Assembly (NCBI GenBank): GCA_032622095.1
Contig: CP136069.1
Location: forward strand, 13,748,450-13,812,449
DNA: 64,000 bases
Direction of reading: 5' to 3'
Source of the DNA: Siphonodentalium dalli
Taxonomy: Eukaryota; Mollusca; Scaphopoda; Gadilida; Siphonodentaliidae
Shown: piece by piece, positions 1 to 9,932 of the stretch
Numbering within the stretch: the first letter of the stretch is position 1
Layout: every line of letters starts with the position of its first letter
Translations under genes and position numbers: made by a program
The notes under the pieces: model-generated
Databases searched by the model: none
The model's input: the letters and a program-made list of their open reading frames with translations, nothing else
Told to the model about the DNA's origin: nothing

Positions 1-191
1 TTTCTAAACATTCTACTGTACTTGTATTAGCTTATATCGTCAGGCTGTCATCTGCTAATATATCCCTAACATATATCCCTCCAAATGAATAATAGACCAT
101 TCCAATTTATACTGATAATCCATTTTGTAAGGAAAACTTGAACTCCATGATAATAAACGTTATTTCTGGTCTCCAGCATAGTATATACATG
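1..191 (-). repeat. Fragment of element E, reverse orientation
   Basis: No gene is visible. Read on the minus strand, about 40-120 resembles the E sequence at 5590-5615 and 14310-14338 (GGAATGGTCTATTATTCAT followed by a TGGAGG motif). A related stretch occurs at 57646-57692. No ends are preserved. Confidence 0.4.
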
Positions 192-412
192 TACAGTAAT
201 GCCCTAAATAATCCACTCCTTAACCACAGCAGAATTATGGGTAACTTTTCAGGATTTAGTCGGAAATATGGCTTGTTGGCATTCATCAGAAAGCACTCAG
301 TGAGAGCTTTCTGATGAATGGCAACAAGCTATCTATCCGACTAAATCCTGAAAAGTTACCCATAATTATGCTGTGGTTATATAAGGAGTCGATTATTTAG
401 GACATTACTGTA
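192..412. mobile_element. A-type palindromic MITE (copy A1)
   Basis: Starts TACAGTAATGCCCTAA and ends with its near complement, GACATTACTGTA. The arms are inverted copies meeting near 300 at the motif CTCAGTGAGAGC. Inverted ends starting CAGT inside a TA dinucleotide fit a Tc1/mariner-type non-autonomous element; this is inference from ends and target only. No coding capacity. Confidence 0.85.
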
Positions 413-840
413 GATTGACAAGATAGTGTATGTTCTTTTGATTACTGACTGTAGAATGAGTAAATGATCGATTTTGTATTGCATAACTCTGCCCCAGTCC
501 AATTATACAGAAATGTGTAATATAACCCAGAATACACCTGCATGCCGATCAGGACTCATCATCGCCACTTATCAGCGCTTTTAGTGAAAAGTTTTTACAG
601 TTATTATCACTTTGCACTTGGTTATGAAATGAATGACATTTCCCTAAAGATACATAAATTAAGTCATTTGATAAGGGTAGACCTGGGTAGACCGTGGATA
701 TCAGGTGAAAATCAGACAAATTTTAATTAAAACCATTAAAAGTTACTCATCCATGTTGGATGCTCAGACTGATGCAGTTTACTAAAATAGATTTTAAACA
801 ATTCTTAGCAGGTTATTATTGAAATGGGAATAATTAGGAT
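413..840. other. Unassigned AT-rich sequence
   Basis: No repeat family or convincing coding signal seen. A 62-codon ORF at 542-730 has no recognisable domain and sits in AT-rich DNA. Confidence 0.4.
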
Positions 841-1745
841 CACCAATAAAGGGTTTAATATGTCCCCTATAAAGGGTTTAATAAAGGGTTTAATATGTCC
901 CCTATAAAGGGTTTAATAAAGGGTTTAATATGTCCCTGATAAAGGGTTTAATATGTCCTCTATAAAGGGTTTAATAAAGGGTTTAATATGTCCCCTATAA
1001 AGGGTTTAATATGTCCCATATAAAGGGTCTAATATGTCCCCTATAAAGGGTTTAATATGTCCCATATAAAGGGTTTAATAAAGGGTTTAATATGTCCCTG
1101 ATAAAGGGTTTAATATATCCCATATAAATAGTTTAATAAAGGGTTTAATATGTCCCTGATAAAGGGTTTAATATGTCCTCTATAAAGGGTTTAATAAAGG
1201 GTTTAATATGTCCCCTATAAAGGGTTAAATATGTCCCATATAAAGGGTCTAATATGTCCCCTATAAAGGGTTTAATATGTCCCATATAAAGGGTTTAATA
1301 AAGGGTTTAATATGTCCCTGATAAAGGGTTTAATATATCCCATATAAATAGTTTAATAAAGGGTTTAATATGTCCCTGATAAAGGGTTTAATATGTCCCC
1401 TATAAAGGGTTTAATAAAGGGTTTAATATGTCGCCTATAAAGGGTTTAATATGTCCCCTATAAAGGGTTTAATATGTCCCCTATAAAGGGTTTAATAAAG
1501 GGTTTAATATGTCCCTGATAAAGGGTTTAATATATGTCCCATACAAAGTGTTTAATAAGGGGTTTAATATATGTCCCTTATAAAGGGTTTAATATGTCCC
1601 ATATAAAGGGTTTAATATGTCCCTGATAAAGGGTTTAATATGTCCCCTATAAAGGGTTTAATATGTCCCTTATAAAGGGTTTAATAAAGGGTTTAATATG
1701 TCCCTGATAAAGGGTTTAATATGTCCCCGATAAAGGGTTTAATGA
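841..1745. repeat. Minisatellite, AAAGGGTTTAATATGTCCC units
   Basis: About 0.9 kb of head-to-tail units. A full unit of roughly 23 bp (ATAAAGGGTTTAATATGTCC plus a short variable tail) alternates with a short unit of about 13 bp (AATAAAGGGTTT). Longer blocks recur: stretches near 950-1130 and 1160-1370 are nearly the same, so there is higher-order structure. The same array resumes at 4173, on the far side of a large insertion. Confidence 0.9.
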
Positions 1746-1763
1746 AAGTGTCAATGACACTGC

Positions 1764-4172
1764 AGCTCAACTTATGTAGGGGAATAATTTAATGGTTGAC
1801 AGTAAATGGAGGAATAGGAAAGGTGTTAATTGAAATGTCTAACCTGTGCCAAAGGATTTAGTCATGCAAAGAGTAAAATCCAAGATGGCTGCTGGCGGCC
1901 ATGTTATTTGGCCGAATAACCCCACAAGGACTCGTTCCCATCTACATGTCATTGTTAACATCCGTGACAAATTTCATGAAGATACGACCAAAGCTAAGAC
2001 CTGTAGCTCGCGCCAAAGGATTTAGTCATGCAAAGAGTAAAATCCAAGATGGCTGCTGGCGACCATGTTTTTTAACCGAACGACCCCAAAATGACTCGTT
2101 CCATCTACATGTCATTGTTAACATCCATGACAAATTTCATGAAGATCGACCAAAGCTACGACCTGTAGCCCGCGCCAAAGCATTTAGTCATGCAAAGAGT
2201 AAAATCCAAGATGGCTGCTGGCGGCCATCTTTTTTGGCAGAACGACCCGAAAATGACTCGTTCCCATCTACATGTCAATATTAACATCCATGACAAATTT
2301 CATGATGATCAGACGAATAGTACGACCTGTAGCCCGCGCAAATGGATTTAATTTTAAAATCCAAGATGGCCACCAGCAGCCATGTTTTTTGGCCGAATGA
2401 CCCCAAACGGACTCGTTCACATCTACATGTCATTGTTAACAACCATGATAAATTTCATGAATATCTGACCAAAGCTACGACCTGTAGCCCACGCCAAAGG
2501 ATTTAGTCATGCAAAGAGTAAAATCCAAGATGGCTGCTGGCGGCCATGTGTTTTTGGCCGAACGACCCGAAAATGACTCGTTACATCTACATGTCAATAT
2601 TAACATCCATGACAAATTTCATGATGATCAGACGAACAGTACGACCTGTAGACCGCGCCAATGGATTAAATTTTGAAATCCAAGATGGCCACCAGCAGCC
2701 ATGTTTTTTGGCCGAATGACCCCAAACGGACTCGTTCACATCTACATGTCATTGTTAACATCCATGATAAATTTCATGAATATCTGACCAAAGCTACGAC
2801 CTGTAGCCCACGCCAAAGGATTTAGTCATGCAAAGAGTAAAATCCAAGATGGCTGCTGGCGGCCATGTGTTTTTGGCCGAACGACCCGAAAATGACTCGT
2901 TACATCTACATGTCAATATTAACATCCATGACAAATTTCATGATGATCAGACGAACAGTACGACCTGTAGACCGCGCCAATGGATTAAATTTTGAAATCC
3001 AAGATGGCTGCTGGCGACCATGTTTTTTAACCGAACGACCCCAAAATGACTCGTTCCATCTACATGTCATTGTTAACATCCATGACAAATTTCATGAAGA
3101 TCGACCAAAGCTACGACCTGCATGTAGCCCGCGCCAAAGCATTTAGTCATGCAAAGAGTAAAATCCAAGATGGCTGCTGGCGGCCATCTTTTTTGGCAGA
3201 ACGACCCGAAAATGACTCGTTCCCATCTACATGTCAATATTAACATCCATGACAAATTTCATGATGATCAGACGAATAGTACGACCTGTAGCCCGCGCAA
3301 ATGGATTTAATTTTAAAATCCAAGATGGCCACCAGCAGCCATGTTTTTTGGCCGAATGACCCCAAACGGACTCGTTCATATCTACATGTCATTGTTAACA
3401 TCCATGATAAATTTCATGAATATCTGACCAAAGCTACGACCTGTAGCCCACGCCAAAGGATTTAGTCATGCAAAGAGTAAAATCCAAGATGGCTGCTGGC
3501 GGCCATGTGTTTTTGGCCGAACGACCCGAAAATGACTCGTTACATCTACATGTCAATATTAACATCCATGACAAATTTCATGATGATCAGACGAACAGTA
3601 CGACCTGTAGACCGCGCCAATGGATTAAATTTTGAAATCCAAGATGGCCGCCAGCAGCCTTTTTTTTGGACGAATGACCCCCAAAATGACTCGTTCCCAT
3701 CTACATGTCAATGTCAACAGCCATGACAAATTTCATGAAGATCCGACAAAAGGTACGACCTGTAGCCCGTGCCAAAGGATTTAGTCATGCAAAGAGTAAA
3801 ATCCAAGATGGCTGCTGGCGGCCATCTTTTTTGGCCAAACGACCCCAAAATGACTCGTTCCCATCTACATGTCAATATTAACATCCATGACAAATTTCAT
3901 GACGATCAGACGAACAGTACGGCCTGTAGCCCGTGCTAATGGATTGAATTTTGAAATCTAAGATGGCCGCTAGCGGCCATGTTTTTTTTCCGTATGACCC
4001 CAAAATGAATCATTCCGGTACAAATGTTGATGTCAACAGCTATGACAAATTTCATAATGATCCGATCAAAGGTACGACCTGTAGCCTCTATTGTTGACGC
4101 CGCCCGTACACACGCACACACGGACGACAAAGCCATGGCAATAGCTCAAACTTTACAAAGTAAAGTTGAGCT
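1764..4172 (+). mobile_element. D element: Helentron-like, with ~160-bp internal tandem repeats
   Basis: Interrupts the 23-bp satellite. The left boundary has AGCTCAACTT and the right boundary its complement AAGTTGAGCT. Internally there is an array of about 14 units (separate entry), then a CA/ACGG-rich tract at about 4103-4125, then a hairpin at 4143-4172 (GCTCAAACTTT, loop, AAAGTTGAGC). Short inverted ends, central tandem repeats, a simple-sequence tract and a 3' hairpin are the known architecture of non-autonomous Helentrons (HINE/pearl-like). No Rep/helicase coding seen. A second copy lies at 11375-12398. Confidence 0.6.
1879..4080. repeat. ~160-bp tandem array with alternating 155/164-bp monomers
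   Basis: The anchor AATCCAAGATGG recurs at 1879, 2041, 2203, 2358, 2522, 2677, 2841, 2996, 3162, 3317, 3481, 3636 and 3800, with a variant at 3955. Steps are 162, 162, 155, 164, 155, 164, 155, 166, 155, 164, 155, 164, 155. The regular alternation shows a ~319-bp dimeric higher-order repeat. The monomer length matches the ancient bivalve satellite class known as BIV160, but I cannot confirm sequence identity. ORFs here (for example 1901-2284) are translations of the repeat. Confidence 0.9.
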
Positions 4173-4330
4173 AATAAAGGGTTTAATATGTCCCATATAA
4201 AGGGTTTTAATATGTCCCCTATAAAGGGTTTAATAAAGGGTTTAATATGTCCCTGATAAAGGGTTTAATATGTCCCATATAAAGGGTTTAATATGTCCCC
4301 ATAAAGGGTTTATATAATAAAGGGTCTGAT
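4173..4330. repeat. Continuation of the AAAGGGTTTAATATGTCCC minisatellite
   Basis: Same units as 841-1745, resuming immediately after the D hairpin. A B1 element then enters at the TTAA at 4331. Confidence 0.9.
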
Positions 4331-4334
4331 TTAA

Positions 4335-4716
4335 CCCTTTACCCAACAGAAGGGCCCTGTGCCAATGCATTCTCTTATATATGCGAGTCGACCATAGGTC
4401 GCCTCGCATATATAAGAGAATGCATTGGCTTAACACATTAAAAATTATAAAATTGTTAAAGAATGTAAGAAAAAATGGTAAAAAGTGTTAAAAAAAGATT
4501 TTTTTTAGGCCAATGCATTCTCTTATATATGTGAGGCGACCTATGGTCGACTCGCATATATAAGAGAATGCATTGGCACAGGGCATAACTGTAACTATCA
4601 CAATGTGGTCAAGGAGCCGGTTCCAATGATATCCATATTTGTATGGTTCTATTGAGACAGACCGAAGATATTTTAGGCTGTTGAAGCTTTATTTGGCCGG
4701 TTTGTTGGGTAAAGGG
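4335..4716 (+). mobile_element. B1 piggyBac-like MITE
   Basis: Flanked by TTAA at 4331-4334 and 4717-4720; ends CCCTTTACCCAAC and GTTGGGTAAAGGG. Inside are two fold-back modules (4353-4428 and 4510-4578), each an inverted pair of CCAATGCATTCTCTTATA around a GGTCG core, joined by an A/T-rich linker and followed by a unique ~130-bp tail. TTAA duplication with a CCC start is the piggyBac signature. 382 bp; no transposase. An ORF at 4242-4436 is a shadow of the hairpin. Confidence 0.85.
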
Positions 4717-4720
4717 TTAA

Positions 4721-5211
4721 GCTGATTTTCGTTTGAAAGGAAACTGAACTGAGTAACCTATATACTCTGCACTATAGTGAAAGCACCGAAAAAACAAGCA
4801 AAACCTTTTTGTTATCTTCCTGAATTATTATAGCTACATCTAGATGAATCAGACCCCGGCTTGTTGCAAGACACAGTCAATTGATTCAAGGAGGGAGTAT
4901 GCTTTAATACCCTTACAAAGTAAAACAAATCTTTCTTTACAAACATGTTGGCAGAGAGCCACAGGTCAAAAAGAGCGACTATGCAGTTATTCTGTTTGAC
5001 AGTTGAAGTATTTGACAACAGTGACTACCTTAGGTCTCTGTAGAGAATAAAGGTTGTCAAAAGTAGGACACAACCATATGTGATATGAAAATGTATGCAT
5101 GATATATCTACAATTTTCCAGATGACTAAAGCTTGCAAAAAAGTGCAGTTGGCTTATCATATGCTTGACAGAACAATTATTCTCAAGTGATCTCAGTGAC
5201 TAATAAAAAGT
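4721..5211. other. Unassigned sequence
   Basis: No repeat copy from this window and no credible gene. A 68-codon minus ORF (4812-5018) has no recognisable features. Confidence 0.4.
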
Positions 5212-5243
5212 TTAACCCTTTCTATACTTATAGAGGATCTCAC

Positions 5244-5552
5244 ATGAGTTTCTATTTTATACGGAATTTATCAACCGAGTTCACTAAATTCGATTTGAGC
5301 CGAGGTTTACCGAGGCTCAAATAGAATTTAGTGGACGAGGTTGGTAAATTACGTATAAAATAGAACGAGTTTGAGATACCATTTATCACATGGTCATATA
5401 ATCTCTTAAATTTTATCGAAAACAACAATAATTAACAGACAGAGAACTTTGTTCCAAAGAGCGGCGTGACGTCATTGCACGCGACGATATTACACGTGTC
5501 TATTACGCTCGAATATTACATAGGAAAATAGTGCTAATCATGTGATAAAATA
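5244..5552. mobile_element. Fold-back insertion inside E
   Basis: Flanked by GGATCTCAC (5235-5243) and GATTCTCAC (5553-5561), an imperfect target duplication; uninterrupted E at 24060 reads through this point. It contains an inverted repeat of about 55 bp per arm (TCTATTTTATACG to CGTATAAAATAGA, about 5251-5365) and a second pair, TTATCACATG and CATGTGATAA. Unclassified. Confidence 0.55.
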
Positions 5553-5697
5553 GATTCTCACATTCAGTTATGAAAGTATATGTCGGAATGGTCTATTATA
5601 CATCTGGAGGCGAGTTTATGAAAAATATAAGCAGACGACAGAATGACGAAACGATAATAGAATTACAGAAGGATTCATATTGGTGGGAAATGTTTAA

Positions 5698-6121
5698 CCC
5701 TTTACCCAACAGAACGGCCCTGTACCATAGGTCGCCTCGCATATATAAGAGAATGCATTGGCTTAACACATATTAAAAATTCTAAAATTGTCAAAGAATG
5801 TAGAAAAATATTATAAAAATTGTTAAAAAATGTAAGAAAAAATTATAAAATTGTTAAATATAAGAAAAAATGGTAAAAAGTGTTCAAAAAAGAATTTTCA
5901 TAGGCCAATGCATTCTCTTATATATGCGAGGCGACCTATGGTCGACTCGCATATATAAGAGAATGTATTGGCACAGGGCATAACTGTAACCATCACAATG
6001 TGGTCAATGAACCGGTTCCAATGATATCCATATTTGTATGGTGTTATTGAGACAGACCGATGATATTTTAGGCTGTTGAAGCTTTATTTGGGCGTTTTTG
6101 GCCGGTTTGTTGGGTAAAGGG
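5698..6121 (+). mobile_element. B1 piggyBac-like MITE inside E
   Basis: TTAA at 5694-5697 and 6122-6125; ends CCCTTTACCCAAC and GTTGGGTAAAGGG. The first fold-back has lost its left arm (the text runs from CCCTGTACC straight into CATAGGTCGCC), the linker is longer than usual, and the second fold-back (5903-5973) is complete. Confidence 0.85.
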
Positions 6122-6171
6122 TTAAAGAATTGTTTGTTGAACTTATTATCTGAACATTTCCAAAGGAAACT

Positions 6172-6716
6172 ACTCGTCAATGAGTATTTAGTAACTACTC
6201 CCCAATGAGTATTTAGTAACTACTCCCCAATGAGTATTTAGTAACTACTTGTCAATGAGTATTTAGTAACTACTCCTCAATGAGTATTTAGTAACTACTC
6301 GCCAATGAGTATTTAGTAACTACTCCTCAATGAGTATTTAGTAATTACTCATCAATGAGTATTTAGTAACTGCTCGTCAAGGAGTATTTAGTAATTACTC
6401 GTCAATGAGTATTTAGTAACTACTCCTCAATGAGTATTTAATAATTACTCGTCAATGAGTATTTAGTAATTACTCGTCAATGAGTATTTAGTAATTACTC
6501 GTCAATGAGTATTTAGTAACTACTCCTCAATGAGTATTTAATAATTACTTGTCAATGATTATTTAGTAATTACTCCTCAATGAGTATTTAGTAATTACTC
6601 CTCAAGGAGTATTTAGTAATTACTCGTCAATGAGTATTTAGTAATTACTTGTCAATGAGTATTTAGTAATTACTCCTCAAGGAGTATTTAATAATTACTC
6701 ATCAATGAGTATTTAG
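6172..6716. repeat. 25-bp minisatellite, CAATGAGTATTTAGTAAYTACTC
   Basis: About 21 tandem copies of a 25-bp unit with few variants (CCTC, CGTC and CATC interunits; AGTAAC and AGTAAT). Single copies occur next to the E right end at 14612-14636 and 14754-14778, so the array arose by amplifying E subterminal DNA in place. Confidence 0.92.
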
Positions 6717-6805
6717 TATATAAAGGGCTTAACCATAAAAGGCTGTACGTAAAAAAAAACTTAATAAGCAAATAAAAGCTCATTACAATCGTCAAATAAT
6801 ATGCT

Positions 6806-6977
6806 CAATTGGACACCGATAATATCATATAGATAATACATGACTTGGAGTTTACTATGCCAAATTAGTGGTCCGAGTCGCAGGCGAGTGGACTGTTCCT
6901 CGTCGAGGACCACAATTTTGGCATAGTCAATGACAAGATCGACATGCATTATTTATTATATTATATTGGTGTCAATT
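6806..6977. mobile_element. Fold-back element, ~172 bp
   Basis: Arms run from CAATTGGACACCG through TACTATGCCAAATTAGTGGTCC and return as GGACCACAATTTTGGCATAGT to ATTGGTGTCAATTC, around a loop near 6888. The outer arms are more diverged than the inner stem. No target duplication identified. The minus ORF 6761-6949 only reads the stem. Confidence 0.6.
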
Positions 6978-7249
6978 CTCACACAATTTACTGTCTGATT
7001 TTGTCATATTTAAATTTACTGCGAATTATGGATATCGGTCACATATTTTACAATTTACGACAATCTTCTGACATTGAAGTATGTTAACTATGTTATTAAA
7101 CCATCTCTTTGTGATTCATGTATTTATTTCTAAAAAATCGTCGTCAACAAAAAAATTTAGGGAAAATTTGAAAAGCCTATTTGTTTATTTTTTATGAAAT
7201 CGGAAAAGGAAGTTATACGAGAGGTTACAGAGGTTACAGGTCACACATG
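6978..7249. other. Unassigned AT-rich sequence
   Basis: No repeat family or gene recognised. Confidence 0.4.
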
Positions 7250-7402
7250 TACAGTAATGCCCTAAATAATCATATTAATCGACTCCTTAACCACAGCGAG
7301 AGCTTTCCGATGAAATGGCAACAAGCCATATTTCCGACTAAATCCTGAAAAGTTACCCATAATTCTGCTGTGGTTAAGGAGTTGATTATTTAGGACATTA
7401 CA
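7250..7402. mobile_element. A-type MITE (A2), left arm deleted internally
   Basis: Starts TACAGTAATGCCCTAAATAA and ends GATTATTTAGGACATTACA. Most of the left arm after ACCACAG is missing, so the right arm no longer has a full partner; about 153 bp remain of 217. Confidence 0.75.
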
Positions 7403-7766
7403 TAAGACCAGTTTTGTATAATGATTCATTGGTTATTTGTGAATGGTGGGATATATAATGCCTTTTGTTCAATAAGACCAGCCAGGTGTAACAATTAACT
7501 GGTAATTATTATGCAAAGTTTGAGGTTTCCAGCCATTTAATAACACATATATTAACTGATTGATTAAAACTTCAACTCCTGACACGAATCAATTATTTAT
7601 TGTCCTTAATTTAGTTTCAAATATGGTTGACGTCAGCAATCACATAATGGCTTCATCGCTAGCGATATTTGCTGTGAAGTATATGTTTTGTATTATTCTC
7701 TCCATGACAAAGGTCAATCAATAAAGGTCAATCAATAAAGGTCAATCAATACCAGGTCTGAGAATA
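7403..7766. repeat. Mostly unique; short tandem repeat GGTCAATCAATAAA
   Basis: The 14-bp unit GGTCAATCAATAAA is repeated about three times at 7711-7752. The rest is unassigned. Confidence 0.6.
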
Positions 7767-8222
7767 TACAGTAATGCCATAATTAATCGACTCCTTTAAC
7801 CACAGCGATAATCGGTTCAAAATCTGCAGACGACCCAGCATATTATATAATGTATCGTCTCAAACTTACACAAGTTTGTTTCTGTTATTTGACCGAATAA
7901 TGGTTCGATACTAGTAATCATTGTGGAGTATGCATTCTGTGTTATATTCTGCATTAACTCACCTTTGTCGCTGTTTAATTAAAGTTTGGAGGCGACTCTG
8001 ACATTTGTGACCGGAAGGGTGCCGAGACACGTGCGATTTTGCGCAGGGTCGTCTGCAGATTTTGAACAGATTCTCGCGGGGCACATGACGCCCTGTGAGA
8101 ATTATGGGTAATATGGCTTGTTGCCATTCATCGGAAAGCTCTCATATTTCCGACTAAATCCTGAAAAGTTACCCATAATTCTGCTGTGGTTAAAGGAGTC
8201 GATTAATTAAGGCATTACTATA
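7767..8222. mobile_element. A-type MITE (A3) split by a nested inverted-repeat element
   Basis: Left end TACAGTAATGCCATAATTAA at 7767; right arm from about 8098 (GAGAATTATGGGTAA) to GGCATTACTATA at 8222. The left arm breaks after CCACAG at 7805 and A sequence resumes near 8098. Confidence 0.7.
7813..8070. mobile_element. Nested element with 21-bp perfect inverted repeats
   Basis: The inverted repeat starts TTCAAAATCTGCAGACG (7816-7836) and returns in full at 8046-8066. About 209 bp lie between. Exact ends and target duplication are unclear (flanks CGATAATCG and CAGATTCTCGCG). It sits inside A3 and is therefore younger. No other copy in the window. Confidence 0.6.
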
Positions 8223-8223
8223 C

Positions 8224-8600
8224 CGTGCCGGGCATTTGCAGAATAAGGTCCTGAAGGGTGAATTTAGTGACGCTATCTTGCACAGCAGGCTAGCATCACT
8301 AAATTCATCCTCAATCTGCTTATAGGCCTCATCTTCTCTGGAAAGTTGGTTTTGTTATTATCAAATTAAAAAGTTTTTTTGTTTTTTAGAAAGTTTCTCT
8401 TTCCTTTTTAGCTTAGTTTCTCTATATCCCCAAATTGGCAGACGACACATTGCATAATCGAGGTTCCCAATGGGTGTACATCACAATCTTCACCATCTGG
8501 GAACTTAAATCTAAGTCAAGGGCTCCCATAGAAGATGCAGCCATGCAAAATTAGGTCCCCAGAGGATGAATTTGGTGATGCTAGCCTGATGTGTAATTAT
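8224..8600. mobile_element. C element, degraded copy
   Basis: Has the C motifs GGGCATTTGCAGAAT, TGAATTTAGTGACGC, the middle segment CCCCAAATTGGCAGACGAC (8429-8447) and a second GAATTTGGTGATGCTAGCC block near 8570. The right terminal repeat is missing. Confidence 0.6.
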
Positions 8601-8638
8601 TTTGCGAACTAGTACGACACAACATATGGCTATTTTAA

Positions 8639-9069
8639 CCCTTTCATGACCGTGCAGCATTGAAGACCCTGTGCCTGTACAATCTCCCATAGGCAGCCTC
8701 ACATATATAAGAGAATACACTGACCTAAAAGGTTATGGTAAATATTGTTAGGCCAATGTATTTGTCCCGTAGTCTAGTGATGAACGGGAACAATGAAAAG
8801 TCCAGACGGTTTGATATGTTTAAATAAGTCTCTGTCGGTAAGCACTATGTATACAGGTTATATAGAGATGTTGGTGGTAGCAAGGTTCTCACGAGAACGG
8901 GTAGTTTTTCCAGTTGGGAGCACATATAACAATAATTATACTATCTTATGAACTATCGGACAGTATTCTCTTATATATGCAAGGCTCCCTATGGGAGAAT
9001 CATATATATAAGAAAATGCATTGGCACAGGGTTTTCGTAAAATTTCAGGAAGCTCCGGTCATGGACGTG
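8639..9069. mobile_element. B3 piggyBac-like MITE with an internal insertion
   Basis: TTAA at 8635-8638 and 9070-9073; starts CCCTTTCATGACCGTG and ends GGTCATGGACGTG. Shares the CCAATG...TTATATATG module with B1/B2 but centred on CTCCCATAGG. Interrupted at 8763-8963. Confidence 0.7.
8763..8963. mobile_element. 201-bp insertion in B3 with TATT duplication
   Basis: Uninterrupted B3 reads GGCCAATGTATTCTCTTATA. Here TATT occurs before (8759-8762) and after (8964-8967) a foreign segment with short inverted ends, TGTCCCGTAG and CTATCGGACAG. A 4-bp duplication and 10-bp ends suggest a small DNA transposon derivative of unknown superfamily. Confidence 0.5.
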
Positions 9070-9142
9070 TTAAAAGTTTAATCCTGAGTTGGGACGCAAA
9101 TGCAACTTCCCACAACTTTTGGGAATTAGGCTGAACTCTAGA

Positions 9143-9359
9143 TACAGTGATGCCCTAAGTAATCGACTCCTCAAACACAGCAGAATTATGGGTAACTTTT
9201 CAGGATTTAGTCGAAAATATGGCTTGTTGCCATTCATCGGAAAGCTCTCGGGGAGAGCTTTCCGATGAATGGCAACAAGCCATATTTCCTACTAAATCCT
9301 GAAAAGTTACCCATAATTCTGCTGTGTTTAAGGAGTCGATTAATTAGAGCATTACTGTA
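9143..9359. mobile_element. A-type MITE (A4), full length 217 bp
   Basis: TACAGTGATGCCC to GAGCATTACTGTA. Both arms carry the shared variant AAACACAGCAG / CTGCTGTGTTT instead of the usual ACCACAGC, so arm changes are matched. Confidence 0.9.
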
Positions 9360-9439
9360 CTTCCCAACAAAGGCCCTCTGGACAGTGACATCTCTGCACT
9401 AAGATGCAGACAAGAGCATCGCTAGGGCGTGGCAAAAAT

Positions 9440-9690
9440 ACACCTGTAGTAATATCAACTATGGGGCGTAACTCTGGTGAAAATTGGCGAGCGGAACCCA
9501 AATTCTAACTTGACCTGTATTTTGGGCTTGTAAACTCACGAACCAAATATAAGTCCATTCTGTTCAGACTTTACTAAAGTTATCATCCGAAAATGAAAAA
9601 AAATGAACGAACGGATGGATGGCTAGATAGACAGACGGACAGACAGACATAATACATCATTTTTTCAAAACTGGCATATAAAAAAAAGAC
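9440..9690 (+). mobile_element. Helentron-like fragment with tetranucleotide tract
   Basis: Carries TAACTCTGGTGAAAATTGG and CTTGACCTGTATTTTGGG, as in the 40-48 kb repeats, followed by GACAGACGGACAGACAGAC (9631-9649). The GGTATGGGTA hairpin is not present, so the 3' end is lost or different. Confidence 0.5.
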
Positions 9691-9932
9691 AAATTCATTC
9701 TGAAATTAGATCATATTAGTCTAACTAACATTAAACACTGACAAACACAAAAACATAATACAATGAAATGGAACACGCACACAGACTAACAGACAAATTA
9801 GTAACTGTCAGTTGAGTTAATAGATTGTGCCTTATGTGAATGGGTTAATTGTGAAATAGTAAGAATTATTGTAAATTTAAATGCTCTTTAGGCCATTGTT
9901 GTTTTTGTTGGTTTACAGATATTTTACAACGG

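Larger units (their letters stand above)
5212..6732. mobile_element. E element enlarged by a nested fold-back, a B1 and a minisatellite
   Basis: Begins TTAACCCTTTCTATACTTA at 5212 and ends AAAGGGCTTAA at 6732. Native E sequence (motifs CATTCAGTTATGAAAGT at 5561 and GAACATTTCC) is split by a fold-back (5244-5552) and a B1 (5698-6121), and its subterminal unit is amplified at 6172-6716. An unexpanded copy at 14267-14643 is about 218 bp once its own insertion is removed. TTAA bounds and CCCTTT ends suggest a piggyBac-like relative. Confidence 0.6.

Noticed and set aside
841-1745. Telomeric or centromeric array
   Set aside because: AAAGGGTTTAATATGTCCC resembles no known telomere unit and the array is only about 1 kb.
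1901-3726. Overlapping ORFs on both strands in the ~160-bp array
   Set aside because: They repeat with the array period, exist in both strands and change frame between units; translations of satellite DNA.
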